Shown here: in pieces, positions 44,367 to 54,122 of the stretch
Layout: every line of letters starts with the position of its first letter
Numbering within the stretch: the stretch's first letter is position 1
Assembly (NCBI RefSeq): GCF_016428585.1
Contig: NZ_JAELVR010000003.1
Location: 1-64,000, forward strand
DNA from: Sedimentitalea arenosa
GTDB taxonomy: Bacteria; Pseudomonadota; Alphaproteobacteria; Rhodobacterales; Rhodobacteraceae
DNA length: 64,000 nt
Direction of reading: 5' to 3'
Translations under genes and position numbers: made by a program
Notes under the pieces: generated by a model
Database searches by the model: none
Seen by the model: the letters and a program-made list of their open reading frames with translations, nothing else
What the model was told of the DNA's origin: nothing

Positions 44367-46118
44367 ATGACACAGTCCAACGTCGTTGAACTCGAGGCCG
44401 GGGCGGAGGTCACGGATGGCTTTCATCTGTTGATTGATGCGTTGAAGCTGAACGACATCACGACGATCTACAACGTTCCGGGAATTCCGATCACGGACCT
44501 GGGCCGTTATGCGCAGGCACAGGGCATGCGGGTGATCTCGTTCCGGCACGAGCAGCACGCAGGCTACGCGGCCTCGGTCGCGGGGTTCCTGACCAAGAAG
44601 CCGGGCGTCTGCATGACGGTGTCGGCTCCGGGCTTCATGAACGGGCTGACCGCGCTGGCGAACGCGACGACGAATTGCTGGCCGATGATCCTGATCTCGG
44701 GCTCGTCCGAGCGTGAAATCGTCGACCTGGCGCAGGGCGACTACGAGGAAATGGACCAGCTCGCCATGGCGCGGCCCTTCTGCAAGGCAGCGTACCGGTT
44801 GAACCATGCCGAGGATATCGGCATCGCCGTGGCGCGTGCCATCCGCAGCGCGGTCAGTGGTCGGCCCGGCGGCGTGTATCTCGACATTCCGGGCGCCATG
44901 CTGGGCCAGGTGATGGACGCGGCCGAGGGGGCGAAGTCGCTTGTCAAGGTGATCGATCCGGCGCCGCGCCAGACCCCGGCACCTGACGCCATCGCCCGCG
45001 CCATCGGCGTGATGAAGGAGGCCAAGCGCCCCCTCATCGTGATCGGCAAGGGGGCTGCGTATGACCAGTCCGACGAGACGGTGCGCGAACTGGTCGAGAA
45101 ATCGGGGTATCCGTTCCTGCCGATGTCGATGGCCAAGGGTCTGCTGCCCGACACCCATCCGCAATGCGCGGCCGCCGCCCGTTCGCTGGTGCTGAAGGAC
45201 AGCGACGTCGTTATCATGCTAGGCGCACGGATCAACTGGCTGCTCAGCCACGGCAAGGGCAAGCAATGGGGCGAGCCGGGTGGGAAGCGCTTCATCCAGA
45301 TCGATATCGACGCCCAGGAGATGGACAGCAACGTCGAGATCGCCGCACCGCTCGTGGGCGATGTCGGCTCCTGCGCCCGCGCGTTGATCGACGCGATGGA
45401 GAGCGAGGGCATCGCGCCGCCCAAGGAGTGGCTGGATCTCGTGCATTCCAAGGCCGAGGCCAACATGGAGAAGATGGCCGCGCGGTTGCAGAACAACAAT
45501 ATTCCGATGGACTACCACGCCGCGCTGGGGGTGTTGAAGCAGGTCATCACCGAACAGCCCGACACGATCCTCGTAAACGAGGGTGCGAACACGCTCGACC
45601 TCGCCCGTTCGATCATCAACGTGCACAAGCCGCGCCACCGCATCGATGTCGGAACCTGGGGCGTCATGGGCATCGGTATGGGGGCAGCCATCGCGGCCGC
45701 CATCGAGACCGGCAAACCCGTGCTGGCGGTGGAGGGCGACAGTGCCTTCGGCTTCTGCGGGATGGAGGTGGAAACGATCTGCCGCTACAAGCTGCCGGTC
45801 TGCGTGGTCGTCTTCAACAACAACGGCATCTACCGCGGTGACGGCGAGAACTGGGGCGGCGGAGACGATCCGGCCACGACCTCGTTCGTGCCGGATGCGC
45901 GTTATGACAAGATGATGGAAGCCTTCGGCGGCGTCGGAGCGTGGGTCACCACCCCGGACGAGTTGCGCCGCGCGGTCAACGAAGCCCTGGCGAGCGGTAA
46001 GCCGACATTGGTCAATGCGGCCATCGACCCGGCCGCCGGCAAGGAAAGCGGCAACATCGGAAACCTCAACCCGCAGTCGGTGGTGGCGCAGAAGCTCTAT
46101 CCCCAAGCGCGTAAATGA
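44367..46118 (+). CDS. oxc: oxalyl-CoA decarboxylase
   Basis: The 583-residue thiamine-diphosphate enzyme converts oxalyl-CoA to formyl-CoA and CO2. The cofactor-activating glutamate is Glu62 in [12 protein letters not shown] and the ThDP/Mg motif runs from GDSAFGF to NNNGIYRGD (about 457-490). The N terminus [20 protein letters not shown] and overall length fit Oxc (568 in Oxalobacter) rather than acetolactate synthase. GGGAGGAAGAGA precedes the ATG at 44367. It lies 28 bases after gntR and 22 bases before frc, so the two oxalate enzymes are co-transcribed. Confidence 0.95.
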   Translation: MTQSNVVELEAGAEVTDGFHLLIDALKLNDITTIYNVPGIPITDLGRYAQAQGMRVISFRHEQHAGYAASVAGFLTKKPGVCMTVSAPGFMNGLTALANATTNCWPMILISGSSEREIVDLAQGDYEEMDQLAMARPFCKAAYRLNHAEDIGIAVARAIRSAVSGRPGGVYLDIPGAMLGQVMDAAEGAKSLVKVIDPAPRQTPAPDAIARAIGVMKEAKRPLIVIGKGAAYDQSDETVRELVEKSGYPFLPMSMAKGLLPDTHPQCAAAARSLVLKDSDVVIMLGARINWLLSHGKGKQWGEPGGKRFIQIDIDAQEMDSNVEIAAPLVGDVGSCARALIDAMESEGIAPPKEWLDLVHSKAEANMEKMAARLQNNNIPMDYHAALGVLKQVITEQPDTILVNEGANTLDLARSIINVHKPRHRIDVGTWGVMGIGMGAAIAAAIETGKPVLAVEGDSAFGFCGMEVETICRYKLPVCVVVFNNNGIYRGDGENWGGGDDPATTSFVPDARYDKMMEAFGGVGAWVTTPDELRRAVNEALASGKPTLVNAAIDPAAGKESGNIGNLNPQSVVAQKLYPQARK

Positions 46119-46140
46119 CGACAAGAACAGGACAAGACAC

Positions 46141-47415
46141 ATGAAAGCATTAGACGGCATCAAGGTGCTCGACTTCACCCACGTTCAGTCGGGGCCGACC
46201 TGCACCCAGTTGCTGGCCTGGTTCGGCGCCGACGTGATCAAGGTCGAACGCCCCGGTGTGGGGGATGCGACGCGCAAGCAGCTGGTCGACGTGCCGGGCG
46301 CGGACAGCCTATATTTCACCATGCTGAACCACAACAAGCGCTCGATCGAGCTCAATTCGAAGAACGAGACCGGCAAGGAGATCCTGACCCGGCTGATCGA
46401 GGAATGCGACGTTCTTGTCGAGAACTTCGCCCCGGGCGCGCTCGACCGGATGGGGTTTTCCTGGGAGAACATCCAGAAGATCAACCCGCGCATCATCATG
46501 GCCTCGATCAAGGGCTTCGGTCCCGGCAAGTACGAGGATTGCAAGGTGTACGAGAACGTCGCGCAATGCGCCGGCGGCTCGGCCTCGACCACCGGCTTCC
46601 GCGATGGCCCTCCGCTGGTCACGGGCGCGCAGATCGGCGACTCGGGCACCGGCCTGCACCTGTGTCTAGGGATCGTCACCGCGCTGTTCCAGCGCGAACG
46701 GACCGGGCGAGGTCAGAAGGTGTCGGCGGCGATGCAGGACGGAGTTCTGAACCTCGCCCGCGTCAAACTGCGCGATCAGCAGCGTCTGGCTGCAGGGCCG
46801 CTCAAGGAATACAGCCAGTATGGCGAGGGCATCCCCTTCGGCGAGGCGACCCCGCGGGCCGGCAACGACAGTGGCGGCGGGCAACCCGGGCGCATCCTCA
46901 AGTGCAAGGGATGGGAGACCGACCCCAACGCCTATACCTATTTCATCACCCAGGCTGCCGTCTGGGAGGCGATCTGCGACGTGATCGGCGAGCCGGACTG
47001 GAAGACCGCCGAAGGCTACGCCACCCCGCCCGAGCGGCTGGACAAGCTGAACGAGATCTTCGCGCGGATCGAGGAATGGACCATGACCAAGACCAAGTTC
47101 GAGGTCATGGACATCTGCAACCCGCTGAACATCCCGGTCGGTCCCATCTTGTCGATGAAGGAAATCGCCGAGGACGAGGGGCTCTATGCGACCGGTACGC
47201 TGGTCAAGGTCGATCATCCGGAACGTGGCGAGTACATCAGCGTCGGCTGCCCGATCAAATTGTCCGATAGCGAAGTGCATGTGACGCGTTCGCCCCTGTT
47301 GGGCGAGCACACCGAGGAAATACTGTCGCAGGTGCTGGGTTATACCGGCGAGGATCTCGAGCGAGTCATCGGCTCGGGGGCGGTCGGAGACGTCAAGCGC
47401 CAGGCGGCAGAGTAA
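46141..47415 (+). CDS. frc: formyl-CoA:oxalate CoA-transferase
   Basis: The 424-residue class III CoA-transferase moves CoA from formyl-CoA to oxalate. The catalytic aspartate is Asp167 in [10 protein letters not shown] (Asp169 in the Oxalobacter enzyme) and the glycine loop GGGQPG (245-250) that closes over the active site is present, which separates Frc from carnitine CoA-transferases. It recycles the formyl-CoA made by Oxc and releases formate. It sits between oxc and a formyltransferase-like gene, the latter 12 bases on. Confidence 0.95.
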   Translation: MKALDGIKVLDFTHVQSGPTCTQLLAWFGADVIKVERPGVGDATRKQLVDVPGADSLYFTMLNHNKRSIELNSKNETGKEILTRLIEECDVLVENFAPGALDRMGFSWENIQKINPRIIMASIKGFGPGKYEDCKVYENVAQCAGGSASTTGFRDGPPLVTGAQIGDSGTGLHLCLGIVTALFQRERTGRGQKVSAAMQDGVLNLARVKLRDQQRLAAGPLKEYSQYGEGIPFGEATPRAGNDSGGGQPGRILKCKGWETDPNAYTYFITQAAVWEAICDVIGEPDWKTAEGYATPPERLDKLNEIFARIEEWTMTKTKFEVMDICNPLNIPVGPILSMKEIAEDEGLYATGTLVKVDHPERGEYISVGCPIKLSDSEVHVTRSPLLGEHTEEILSQVLGYTGEDLERVIGSGAVGDVKRQAAE

Positions 47416-47427
47416 GGGGAGGGGCCG

Positions 47428-48345
47428 ATGCGAGTCATCGTCATGGGTCAACAGGCGTTCGGCAAGGACGCGCTGGCGAAAATTCTGGATGCCGGAACCG
47501 ACGAAGTGGTCGCGGTCTATTGCGAGCCCGACCGCGAGGGCAAGCCGGTTGATCCAATCAAGGAATTCGCATTGGAGAAAGGACTGCCAGTCCGGCAACC
47601 CGCCCATTTCAAGGACCAGGCGTCGATCGACGAACTGGCCGGGTTCGATGCCGATCTGATGGTCATGGCCTTCGTCAACGTTTTCGTGCCCGAGGCCGCG
47701 CGCGACACGCCGAAACAGGGCTCGATCTGCTTCCATCCCTCGCTGCTGCCCAAGTATCGCGGCCCGTCGGCGGTGAACTGGCCCATCATCATGGGTGACA
47801 CGAAATCGGGATTCTCGTGGTTCTATCCGACCGACGGGCTGGACGAGGGCGACGTGCTGCTCAACTGGGAATGCGAGATCGGTCCGGACGACACGGTGAT
47901 CGATCTGTATTTCAAGAAGATCTATCCCGCGGCTGTCGACTCGGTGCTGCAGGTCTGTGACCTGTTCCGGTCTGGCAATCCGCCGCATATCGAGCAGGAT
48001 GAAAGCCAGGCGACCTACGAACGCCGCTGTACGAAAAAGCATGCCAAGGTCGATTGGAACAAGCCGGTCAAGCAGGTCTATGACCTGATCCGCGGCACCA
48101 ACCCGGCGCCGGGCGCCTGGACAACCCATGACGGGGCCGAGCTTGGCGTTTTCGATGCCGCGCGGGTCGCGGGTGACGGTGTCTCGTCGCGAGTCATTGA
48201 TATCTCGGACGAAGGAGTGACCGTGCAGTGCATCGGCGGCCGCATCCTGTTGAAACGTGTCAAACCGGCCGGTGGCGGCAAACAGCCCGCCGCCGACTGG
48301 GCCAAGGCCGCCGGGCTGACCGTCGGCGACACCCTGGGAGAGTAA
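47428..48345 (+). CDS. stand-alone homolog of the 10-formyl-THF dehydrogenase hydrolase domain (Fmt-like formyltransferase)
   Basis: The 305-residue protein has the formyltransferase fold (start MRVIVMGQQAFG) and a C-terminal Fmt-like domain. Its core HPSLLPKYRGPSAVNWPI (103-120) and TDGLDEGDVLL (135-145) resemble the N-terminal hydrolase domain of eukaryotic ALDH1L1 more than bacterial methionyl-tRNA formyltransferase. His103 and Asp139 match its catalytic pair. The Asn two residues before the His in Fmt is Cys101 here. It is encoded between frc and fhs, with 12- and 9-base gaps. A formyl transfer between formyl-CoA, formyl-THF and water is the likely chemistry; the exact reaction is not known. 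It is unlikely to be housekeeping Fmt, whose gene normally sits with def. Confidence 0.75.
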   Translation: MRVIVMGQQAFGKDALAKILDAGTDEVVAVYCEPDREGKPVDPIKEFALEKGLPVRQPAHFKDQASIDELAGFDADLMVMAFVNVFVPEAARDTPKQGSICFHPSLLPKYRGPSAVNWPIIMGDTKSGFSWFYPTDGLDEGDVLLNWECEIGPDDTVIDLYFKKIYPAAVDSVLQVCDLFRSGNPPHIEQDESQATYERRCTKKHAKVDWNKPVKQVYDLIRGTNPAPGAWTTHDGAELGVFDAARVAGDGVSSRVIDISDEGVTVQCIGGRILLKRVKPAGGGKQPAADWAKAAGLTVGDTLGE

Positions 48346-48354
48346 GGGAAGACC

Positions 48355-50031
48355 ATGACATTCAAGACGGATATCGAGATAGCGCGTGAGGCGGTTAAGG
48401 AGCCGATCCAGGCGATTGGGGCGAAGCTTGGGATCGGTGAGGCGGATCTTGTGCCTTACGGGCATGACAAGGCGAAGGTGTCGGCGGATTTCATCGCGCG
48501 CAGTGCCGGGAACCCGGACGGCAAGCTGATCCTGGTCACCGCGATCAACCCGACGCCGGCGGGCGAGGGCAAGACGACGACGACGGTGGGTCTTGGCGAC
48601 GGTCTGAACCGGATCGGCAAGAAGGCTATGATCTGCATCCGCGAGGCCTCGCTGGGCCCGAATTTCGGGATGAAAGGCGGCGCCGCGGGCGGCGGCATGT
48701 CCCAGGTGGTGCCGATGGAGGACATGAACCTGCATTTCACCGGCGATTTCCACGCCATCACCAGCGCCCACAACCTGCTTTCCGCGATGATCGACAACCA
48801 CATCTACTGGGGCAACGATCTCGAGATCGACCAGCGCCGCGTGGTCTGGCGCCGGGTTCTGGACATGAACGACCGGGCGCTGCGCGACATCGTGACCAGC
48901 CTCGGCGGCGTCTCCAACGGCTTCCCCAGCCAGTCGGGTTTCGACATCACCGTGGCCTCCGAAGTCATGGCGATCCTGTGCCTGGCCAAGGATCTCGACG
49001 ATCTGCGCACCCGCCTGGGCGACATGATCGTGGCCTACCGGCGCGATCGCAGCGCGGTCTATGCGCGCGACATCAAGGCCGATGGCGCGATGGCGGTGCT
49101 GCTGAAGGACGCGATGCAGCCGAACCTGGTGCAGACGCTGGAAAACAACCCGGCCTTCGTGCATGGCGGCCCGTTCGCCAACATCGCGCATGGCTGCAAC
49201 TCGGTCGTGGCGACCAAGACGGCGCTGAAGCTCTGCGACTACGTGGTGACCGAGGCGGGCTTCGGTGCAGACCTGGGGGCCGAGAAGTTCATGAACATCA
49301 AGTGCCGCAAGGCGGGGCTCGCGCCCAGCGTCGTGGTGCTGGTCGCCACGGTGCGGGCGATGAAGATGAACGGCGGCGTCGCCAAGGCCGACCTGGGCGG
49401 TGAAAACGTGCAGGCGGTCAAGGACGGCTGTGCCAACCTGGGCCGGCACATCGAGAACCTCAAGAGCTTCGGCGTGCCGGTGGTGGTGGCGATCAACCAC
49501 TTCGTCACCGACACCGAGGCCGAGGTGGACGCGGTCAAGGACTATGTCCGCAAGCACGGCTCCGAGGCGGTGCTGAGCCGGCACTGGGAACTGGGCAGCG
49601 AAGGGTCCGAGGACCTCGCCCGCCGGGTCGCCGAGGTGGCCGACAGCGGCATGGCGGCGTTCTCGCCGCTTTATCCTGACGAGATGGGTCTGCTGGACAA
49701 GATCAACACGGTCGCCAAGCGGATCTATCGCGCCGACGAGGTGCTGGCCGACAAGAAGATCCGCGACCAGCTGAAACAGTGGGAGGACGCGGGCTACGGC
49801 AACCTGCCGGTCTGCATGGCGAAGACCCAGTATTCCTTCACCACCGACCCCAACCGCCGCGGCGCCCCCACCGGCCATTCGGTCCCGATCCGCGAAGTCC
49901 GCCTCTCCGCCGGCGCCGGCTTCATCGTCGTCATCTGCGGCGAGATCATGACCATGCCGGGCCTCCCCAGAACCCCCGCATCCGAAACCATCATGCTCAA
50001 CGACAACGGCCAGATCGAAGGCCTGTTCTAG
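48355..50031 (+). CDS. fhs: formate--tetrahydrofolate ligase
   Basis: The 558-residue enzyme joins formate to tetrahydrofolate with ATP to give 10-formyl-THF. The P-loop-like [11 protein letters not shown] (66-76) and [27 protein letters not shown] and [16 protein letters not shown] are all standard. It starts nine bases after the Fmt-like gene. In this operon it captures the formate released by Frc and feeds it into one-carbon metabolism. Confidence 0.96.
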   Translation: MTFKTDIEIAREAVKEPIQAIGAKLGIGEADLVPYGHDKAKVSADFIARSAGNPDGKLILVTAINPTPAGEGKTTTTVGLGDGLNRIGKKAMICIREASLGPNFGMKGGAAGGGMSQVVPMEDMNLHFTGDFHAITSAHNLLSAMIDNHIYWGNDLEIDQRRVVWRRVLDMNDRALRDIVTSLGGVSNGFPSQSGFDITVASEVMAILCLAKDLDDLRTRLGDMIVAYRRDRSAVYARDIKADGAMAVLLKDAMQPNLVQTLENNPAFVHGGPFANIAHGCNSVVATKTALKLCDYVVTEAGFGADLGAEKFMNIKCRKAGLAPSVVVLVATVRAMKMNGGVAKADLGGENVQAVKDGCANLGRHIENLKSFGVPVVVAINHFVTDTEAEVDAVKDYVRKHGSEAVLSRHWELGSEGSEDLARRVAEVADSGMAAFSPLYPDEMGLLDKINTVAKRIYRADEVLADKKIRDQLKQWEDAGYGNLPVCMAKTQYSFTTDPNRRGAPTGHSVPIREVRLSAGAGFIVVICGEIMTMPGLPRTPASETIMLNDNGQIEGLF

Positions 50032-50043
50032 GGAAATGGCGTC

Positions 50044-50901
50044 ATGATCCGCAAGATATTGGTGCCGGTGCGCGGCGACGGCAAGGGCGACAATGTCATC
50101 GCCCATGCCGCGGCGCTCGCCCATCGCAACAAGAGCCATATCGTGATCGCCCATTGCCGGGCGCGTCCGCAGGACATGCTGCCCTATGGCGTTCCGCTGC
50201 CGGCGATGTTCCGCAAGCAGATGCTCAAGCAGGCGGAGGAGCTTGCGGATACCGAAGAAGAAAGCATGAAGCGCGAACTTCAGGCGCTGGCCGAAAAGCT
50301 GGACCTGACGTTTCAGGATGTGCCCAATGGCGGCGAGACCGCCACGGTCGGCTGGGTCGAGGAAGCCGGGAAGATGGTCGACGTGATCCGCCGTCACGGC
50401 CGGCTCGCCGACCTGATCGCGGTGCCCCAGCCCGATGTCGACCGCAATCTGGGGGCGAATTCGCTCAAGGCGGCGCTGTTCAGGACCGGGCGACCGGTCC
50501 TGATGGTGCCCAACGGGGTCGAGGCGCCGACGGAACTGGGGCGTCACGTGACGGTTGCCTGGAACGGCTCGCTGGAAGCCTCAAAGGCGGTCACGATGGC
50601 TTTGCCGGTCCTGCGCTCGGCGGCGCGCGTGACGGTTCTGTCCTCCGGTGGAGAGCCGGTTTCGGCGACCGCGGAGGACCTGGTGGCGTATCTTGCGGCG
50701 CATGACATCGATGCGGCGATTCACCGGTTCGAAGGCAGCGGCAAGGTGGGCAAGGCGTTGCTGGCAGCCAGTGCGGAGTTGGGTGCGGACATGCTGGTCA
50801 TGGGCGCCTACGGCGATAGCCACGAGAAGGAGACGATCTTTGGCGGGAACACGCAGCATATCGTGGACCACGCCCGGATGCCGGTGATCCTGGTGCATTG
50901 A
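50044..50901 (+). CDS. two-domain universal stress protein
   Basis: The 285-residue protein has two UspA-like halves: MIRKILVPVRGDG opens the first and RHVTVAWNGSLEAS the second. The second half ends with a complete nucleotide loop MGAYGDSHEKETIFGGNTQH and MPVILVH, while the first half has lost the glycine motif, so only the C-terminal half probably binds ATP. It starts 12 bases after fhs. Usp genes next to transporter genes are common in Rhodobacteraceae (for example with TRAP systems), which suggests it helps control uptake; this is inference. Confidence 0.85.
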   Translation: MIRKILVPVRGDGKGDNVIAHAAALAHRNKSHIVIAHCRARPQDMLPYGVPLPAMFRKQMLKQAEELADTEEESMKRELQALAEKLDLTFQDVPNGGETATVGWVEEAGKMVDVIRRHGRLADLIAVPQPDVDRNLGANSLKAALFRTGRPVLMVPNGVEAPTELGRHVTVAWNGSLEASKAVTMALPVLRSAARVTVLSSGGEPVSATAEDLVAYLAAHDIDAAIHRFEGSGKVGKALLAASAELGADMLVMGAYGDSHEKETIFGGNTQHIVDHARMPVILVH

Positions 50902-51017
50902 AGCAGCATTAGGGGCTGGGAGGAGAAGACCTTATGAATCAAGGAGTCGCCGACACAACGGCGACCGGCGCGACGCGACGCTTTCGTGTCAGACAGACGA
51001 TATCCTGGGAGGATAGA

Positions 51018-51980
51018 ATGAAAATAACCAAACGCTTGTTCGTGAAGCTGGCCGGAGCGACCGCTCTGGCAGGGATGATCGCAGGACCCGCGGCGGCCTG
51101 GGAGCCGACAAAGCCGGTCGACTTCGTCATCATGGCCGGTGCCGGTGGCGGCGCGGACCAGATCGCCCGCTTCATCCAGTCGGTGGCCGAGAAGAAGGAC
51201 CTGACCAACCGTCCGCTGGTGCCCAACAACAAGGGTGGCGGATCGGGGGCCGAGGCACTGATCGCGCTGAACGGCGCGAGCGACCCGGACCACACGATTC
51301 TTGTGACGCTGAACTCGTTCTTCACCACGCCGCTGCGCCAGGAGAACCTCGGCATCGACGTTCAGACCTTCAGCCCGATCGCGATGATGGGCGTCGACCC
51401 CTTCGTGCTGTGGGTCCACAAGGACAGCGGCATCACCAGCTTCGAGCAATGGCTCGAAGAGGTGAAGAAGGGCGACTATATCATGGGCGGTACCGGCAAG
51501 GGACAGGAAGACAGCCTGGTCATCACCTACCTTGAGCAGGCCTTCGATTTGGACATCAAGTACATCCCCTACAAGGGCGGCGGCGCGGTGGCCAAGGACC
51601 TGGCCGGCAAGCAGATCATGGCCACGGTGAACAACCCGGCCGAGACCAAGGGGTTCTACGCCGCGGGCGACGTGGTGCCGCTCCTGTCCTTCTCGGACGA
51701 GCGCATGCCGGCTTTCCCGGATGTGCCGACGCTCAAGGAAAAGGGGCATGACTTCAGCTACTACAACCAGCGGGCCGTTGTCGGTGCGCCGGGACAGTCG
51801 GATGAGGCGGCTGCCTACTACCAGGACCTGTTCAAGACTATCTACGACAGCCAGGAATGGCAGGACTACATGACGACGGAAAGCCTGTCGCCGCTGTGGA
51901 TGAGCCCGGACGAGCAGAAAGCCTACTGGCAGACCCAGGTCGAACGTCACAAGGAGTTGCTGGCGGCGATGGGCGAATAG
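51018..51980 (+). CDS. tctC: tripartite tricarboxylate transporter substrate-binding protein
   Basis: The 320-residue periplasmic protein has a signal peptide (to about residue 27, GPAAA) and the TctC/Bug fold, beginning KPVDFVIMAGAGGGADQIAR with VPNNKGGGSGAEA and YIPYKGGGAVAKDLAGKQ. Bug proteins usually bind carboxylates through waters and main-chain atoms. GGGAGGA five bases before the ATG at 51018 supports this start over an upstream ATG. The 116-base gap after the Usp gene may hold an internal promoter. In this context oxalate or a related dicarboxylate is the likely ligand. Confidence 0.9.
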   Translation: MKITKRLFVKLAGATALAGMIAGPAAAWEPTKPVDFVIMAGAGGGADQIARFIQSVAEKKDLTNRPLVPNNKGGGSGAEALIALNGASDPDHTILVTLNSFFTTPLRQENLGIDVQTFSPIAMMGVDPFVLWVHKDSGITSFEQWLEEVKKGDYIMGGTGKGQEDSLVITYLEQAFDLDIKYIPYKGGGAVAKDLAGKQIMATVNNPAETKGFYAAGDVVPLLSFSDERMPAFPDVPTLKEKGHDFSYYNQRAVVGAPGQSDEAAAYYQDLFKTIYDSQEWQDYMTTESLSPLWMSPDEQKAYWQTQVERHKELLAAMGE

Positions 51981-52026
51981 TCCCGCTCCGGCACTGATCC
52001 GATACACACACTCACAGGAGGGCCGG

Positions 52027-52530
52027 ATGCGCCTCGCAGAAATCGTCACGGCGGGCGTTCTGGCCCTCCTGTCCATCTACATGATGTACAAAAGCACCGA
52101 ACTGGATGTCGGTTACATCACGGGCGAAGGGCCCGGCGGCGGAGCCTGGCCGTTCTGGCTGTCGGCAATCATGCTGATCTGCACCGGGATCATCGCGTTC
52201 AACTGGTGGCGGCGCACATCGCCCCCCAGTCAGTCCGATGAGGTGCTGCTGGATGGCTATGGCAAGCGCACGATCGTTCTGGTCGGCGGTGGGCTTCTGG
52301 GTTTCATCGCGCTGGTCGACATCATCTCGATGTATGGCGCGATGGCGGTCTTCCTGTTCTACTACTTGCGGTTCCTCGGCCGGCACAGCTGGACGCTGAC
52401 GCTCAGCCTGTCGCTGCTGCTGCCGATGGTCTTCTTCTTCTTCTTCGAAGGGCTCATGCGCATCACGATGCCAAAGGGCCTGAGCTTCACCGAGCCGTTC
52501 TACAACTATCTCTACTCAATCATCTACTGA
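52027..52530 (+). CDS. tctB: tripartite tricarboxylate transporter small membrane subunit
   Basis: The 167-residue protein has four hydrophobic segments: an N-terminal helix near 5-22, GGGAWPFWLSAIMLICTGII, and two near the C terminus including the run MVFFFFFEG. This matches the TctB family. It works with TctA and the binding protein in sodium- or proton-coupled uptake. Spacing to tctC is 46 bases and to tctA 41 bases. Confidence 0.88.
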   Translation: MRLAEIVTAGVLALLSIYMMYKSTELDVGYITGEGPGGGAWPFWLSAIMLICTGIIAFNWWRRTSPPSQSDEVLLDGYGKRTIVLVGGGLLGFIALVDIISMYGAMAVFLFYYLRFLGRHSWTLTLSLSLLLPMVFFFFFEGLMRITMPKGLSFTEPFYNYLYSIIY

Positions 52531-52571
52531 TCCACCGCCAACCGCGTAAGTGAATCGGGAAGGGGCTTTGC

Positions 52572-54092
52572 ATGGAAATCTTGGGTCTTCTGTCGGACGG
52601 GGTGATGGTCTCCCTCATGCCGATCAACGTCATGCTGATCCTGCTCGGTGTGACGCTGGGACTGTTCATCGGCGCGATGCCGGGGCTCGGCTCGGTGAAC
52701 GGGGTCGCGATCCTGTTGCCGATCACTTTCCTCGTGCCGCCCAACTCGGCCATCATCTTCCTCGCGGCGATCTACTACGGCGCGATGTATGGCGGCGCCA
52801 TCAGTTCGATCACGCTGGGCATTCCGGGAGCATCGACCGCGGTCGCCACCACCTTCGACGGTCGCCCTCTGGCAATGAGCGGGCGCGCCAGCCTGGCACT
52901 GGTTACCGCGGCGCTTGCGTCCTTCATCGGCGGCACGATCTCCAACGTTCTCTTCACGGTCTTTGCACCGCTCTTGGCCACCGTCGCCCTGATCTTCGGG
53001 CCGCCCGAGATCTTCGCGCTGATGCTGCTGGCCTTTGCAACCTTCGTCGGGCTGGGCGGTGACGACATTCCCAAGACGATCCTGTCGATCTGCCTCGGCC
53101 TCGTCTTTGCCGCGATCGGTTTTGACGAGATCTCGGGGGCACCGCGTCTCGTGCTGTTCGACATCAACGGGTTCATGAAGGGCATCAGCTTCCTCGTTCT
53201 CGCGATCGGGGTCTACGGCATTGGCGAGATGATCTGGACCATCGAGAATACCCGCGGCGAGGTCACGACCACCGAGGCCAAGATGAGCTTGAAAGGCATC
53301 GTGCGGGATTCCAAGGAAGGGATGCGGCGGGGCTGGAAAGGGACCATGATCGGGTCGTTCCTCGGCTTCTTCGTGGGCATCCTGCCGGCTGCGGGGGCGA
53401 CACCGGGGTCACTGATGTCCTATGGCGTCGCCAAGATGGTCGCCAAGAACCCCAAGGAGTTCGGCAAGGGCCACCCCGGCGGGGTCGCGGCCCCGGAAGC
53501 GGCGAACAATGCGGCCTCGACCGGATCGATGCTGCCGATGCTGACGCTGGGTATTCCCGGCTCGCCGACGACGGCGATCCTGTTGGGGGGCATGGTGATC
53601 TGGGGGCTGACGCCGGGTCCGCGCCTGTTTACCGACCAGCCGGATTTCGTCTGGGGTCTGATCGGGTCGTTCTATATCTCGAACGTCTTCGCCCTGCTGG
53701 TGAACCTGGCGTTCATCCCGCTGTTCATCTGGATGCTGCGGATGCCGTTCACCGTGCTGGCGCCGCTGATCTTCGTGCTGTCGGTCGTCGGTGGCTACGC
53801 CGCGACCCAGGACATGTTCGACGTCTGGTTGATGCTGATCTTCGGGCTCGGCGCGTTCTTCCTGCGCAAGCTCGATTATCCGTTGGCGCCTGCGGTTCTG
53901 GCCATCGTGCTGGGTCCGATCGCCGAGCCGACGCTGCGCCAGTCGCTGCTGCTCTCCTCGGGTGACGCGACGGTGTTCCTGACCCGTCCGATTGCCGGAC
54001 CGATCACCATCATCGCGCTGATCCTGATCCTTTTGCCGCTGTTCAAGGCAATCATGACGAAGTTGCGCGGAACGCGGACAAACGAGGCCTGA
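52572..54092 (+). CDS. tctA: tripartite tricarboxylate transporter large membrane subunit
   Basis: The 506-residue protein has about 12 transmembrane helices and the two duplicated TctA signatures: GAMPGLGSVNGVAILLPITF near the start and FVGILPAAGATPGSLMSYG near residue 265, then GIPGSPTTAILLGGM. It is the transport channel of the TTT system. With TctB and TctC in the oxalate operon it most likely imports the carboxylate that the operon degrades. Confidence 0.92.
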   Translation: MEILGLLSDGVMVSLMPINVMLILLGVTLGLFIGAMPGLGSVNGVAILLPITFLVPPNSAIIFLAAIYYGAMYGGAISSITLGIPGASTAVATTFDGRPLAMSGRASLALVTAALASFIGGTISNVLFTVFAPLLATVALIFGPPEIFALMLLAFATFVGLGGDDIPKTILSICLGLVFAAIGFDEISGAPRLVLFDINGFMKGISFLVLAIGVYGIGEMIWTIENTRGEVTTTEAKMSLKGIVRDSKEGMRRGWKGTMIGSFLGFFVGILPAAGATPGSLMSYGVAKMVAKNPKEFGKGHPGGVAAPEAANNAASTGSMLPMLTLGIPGSPTTAILLGGMVIWGLTPGPRLFTDQPDFVWGLIGSFYISNVFALLVNLAFIPLFIWMLRMPFTVLAPLIFVLSVVGGYAATQDMFDVWLMLIFGLGAFFLRKLDYPLAPAVLAIVLGPIAEPTLRQSLLLSSGDATVFLTRPIAGPITIIALILILLPLFKAIMTKLRGTRTNEA

Positions 54093-54122
54093 TCCTGGCC
54101 TGACGCCAAGAAGGGAAGTGCC

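Noticed and set aside
47428-48345. Annotation as housekeeping methionyl-tRNA formyltransferase (fmt)
   Set aside because: The key Asn is replaced, the core matches the ALDH1L1 hydrolase domain better, def is not adjacent, and the gene is inside the oxalate operon.
46666-50547. An open frame of 1293 codons on the minus strand
   Set aside because: It is antisense to frc, the Fmt-like gene, fhs and the Usp gene, has low-complexity His/Arg/Asp-rich content without any family motif, and arises from strong third-position GC bias.
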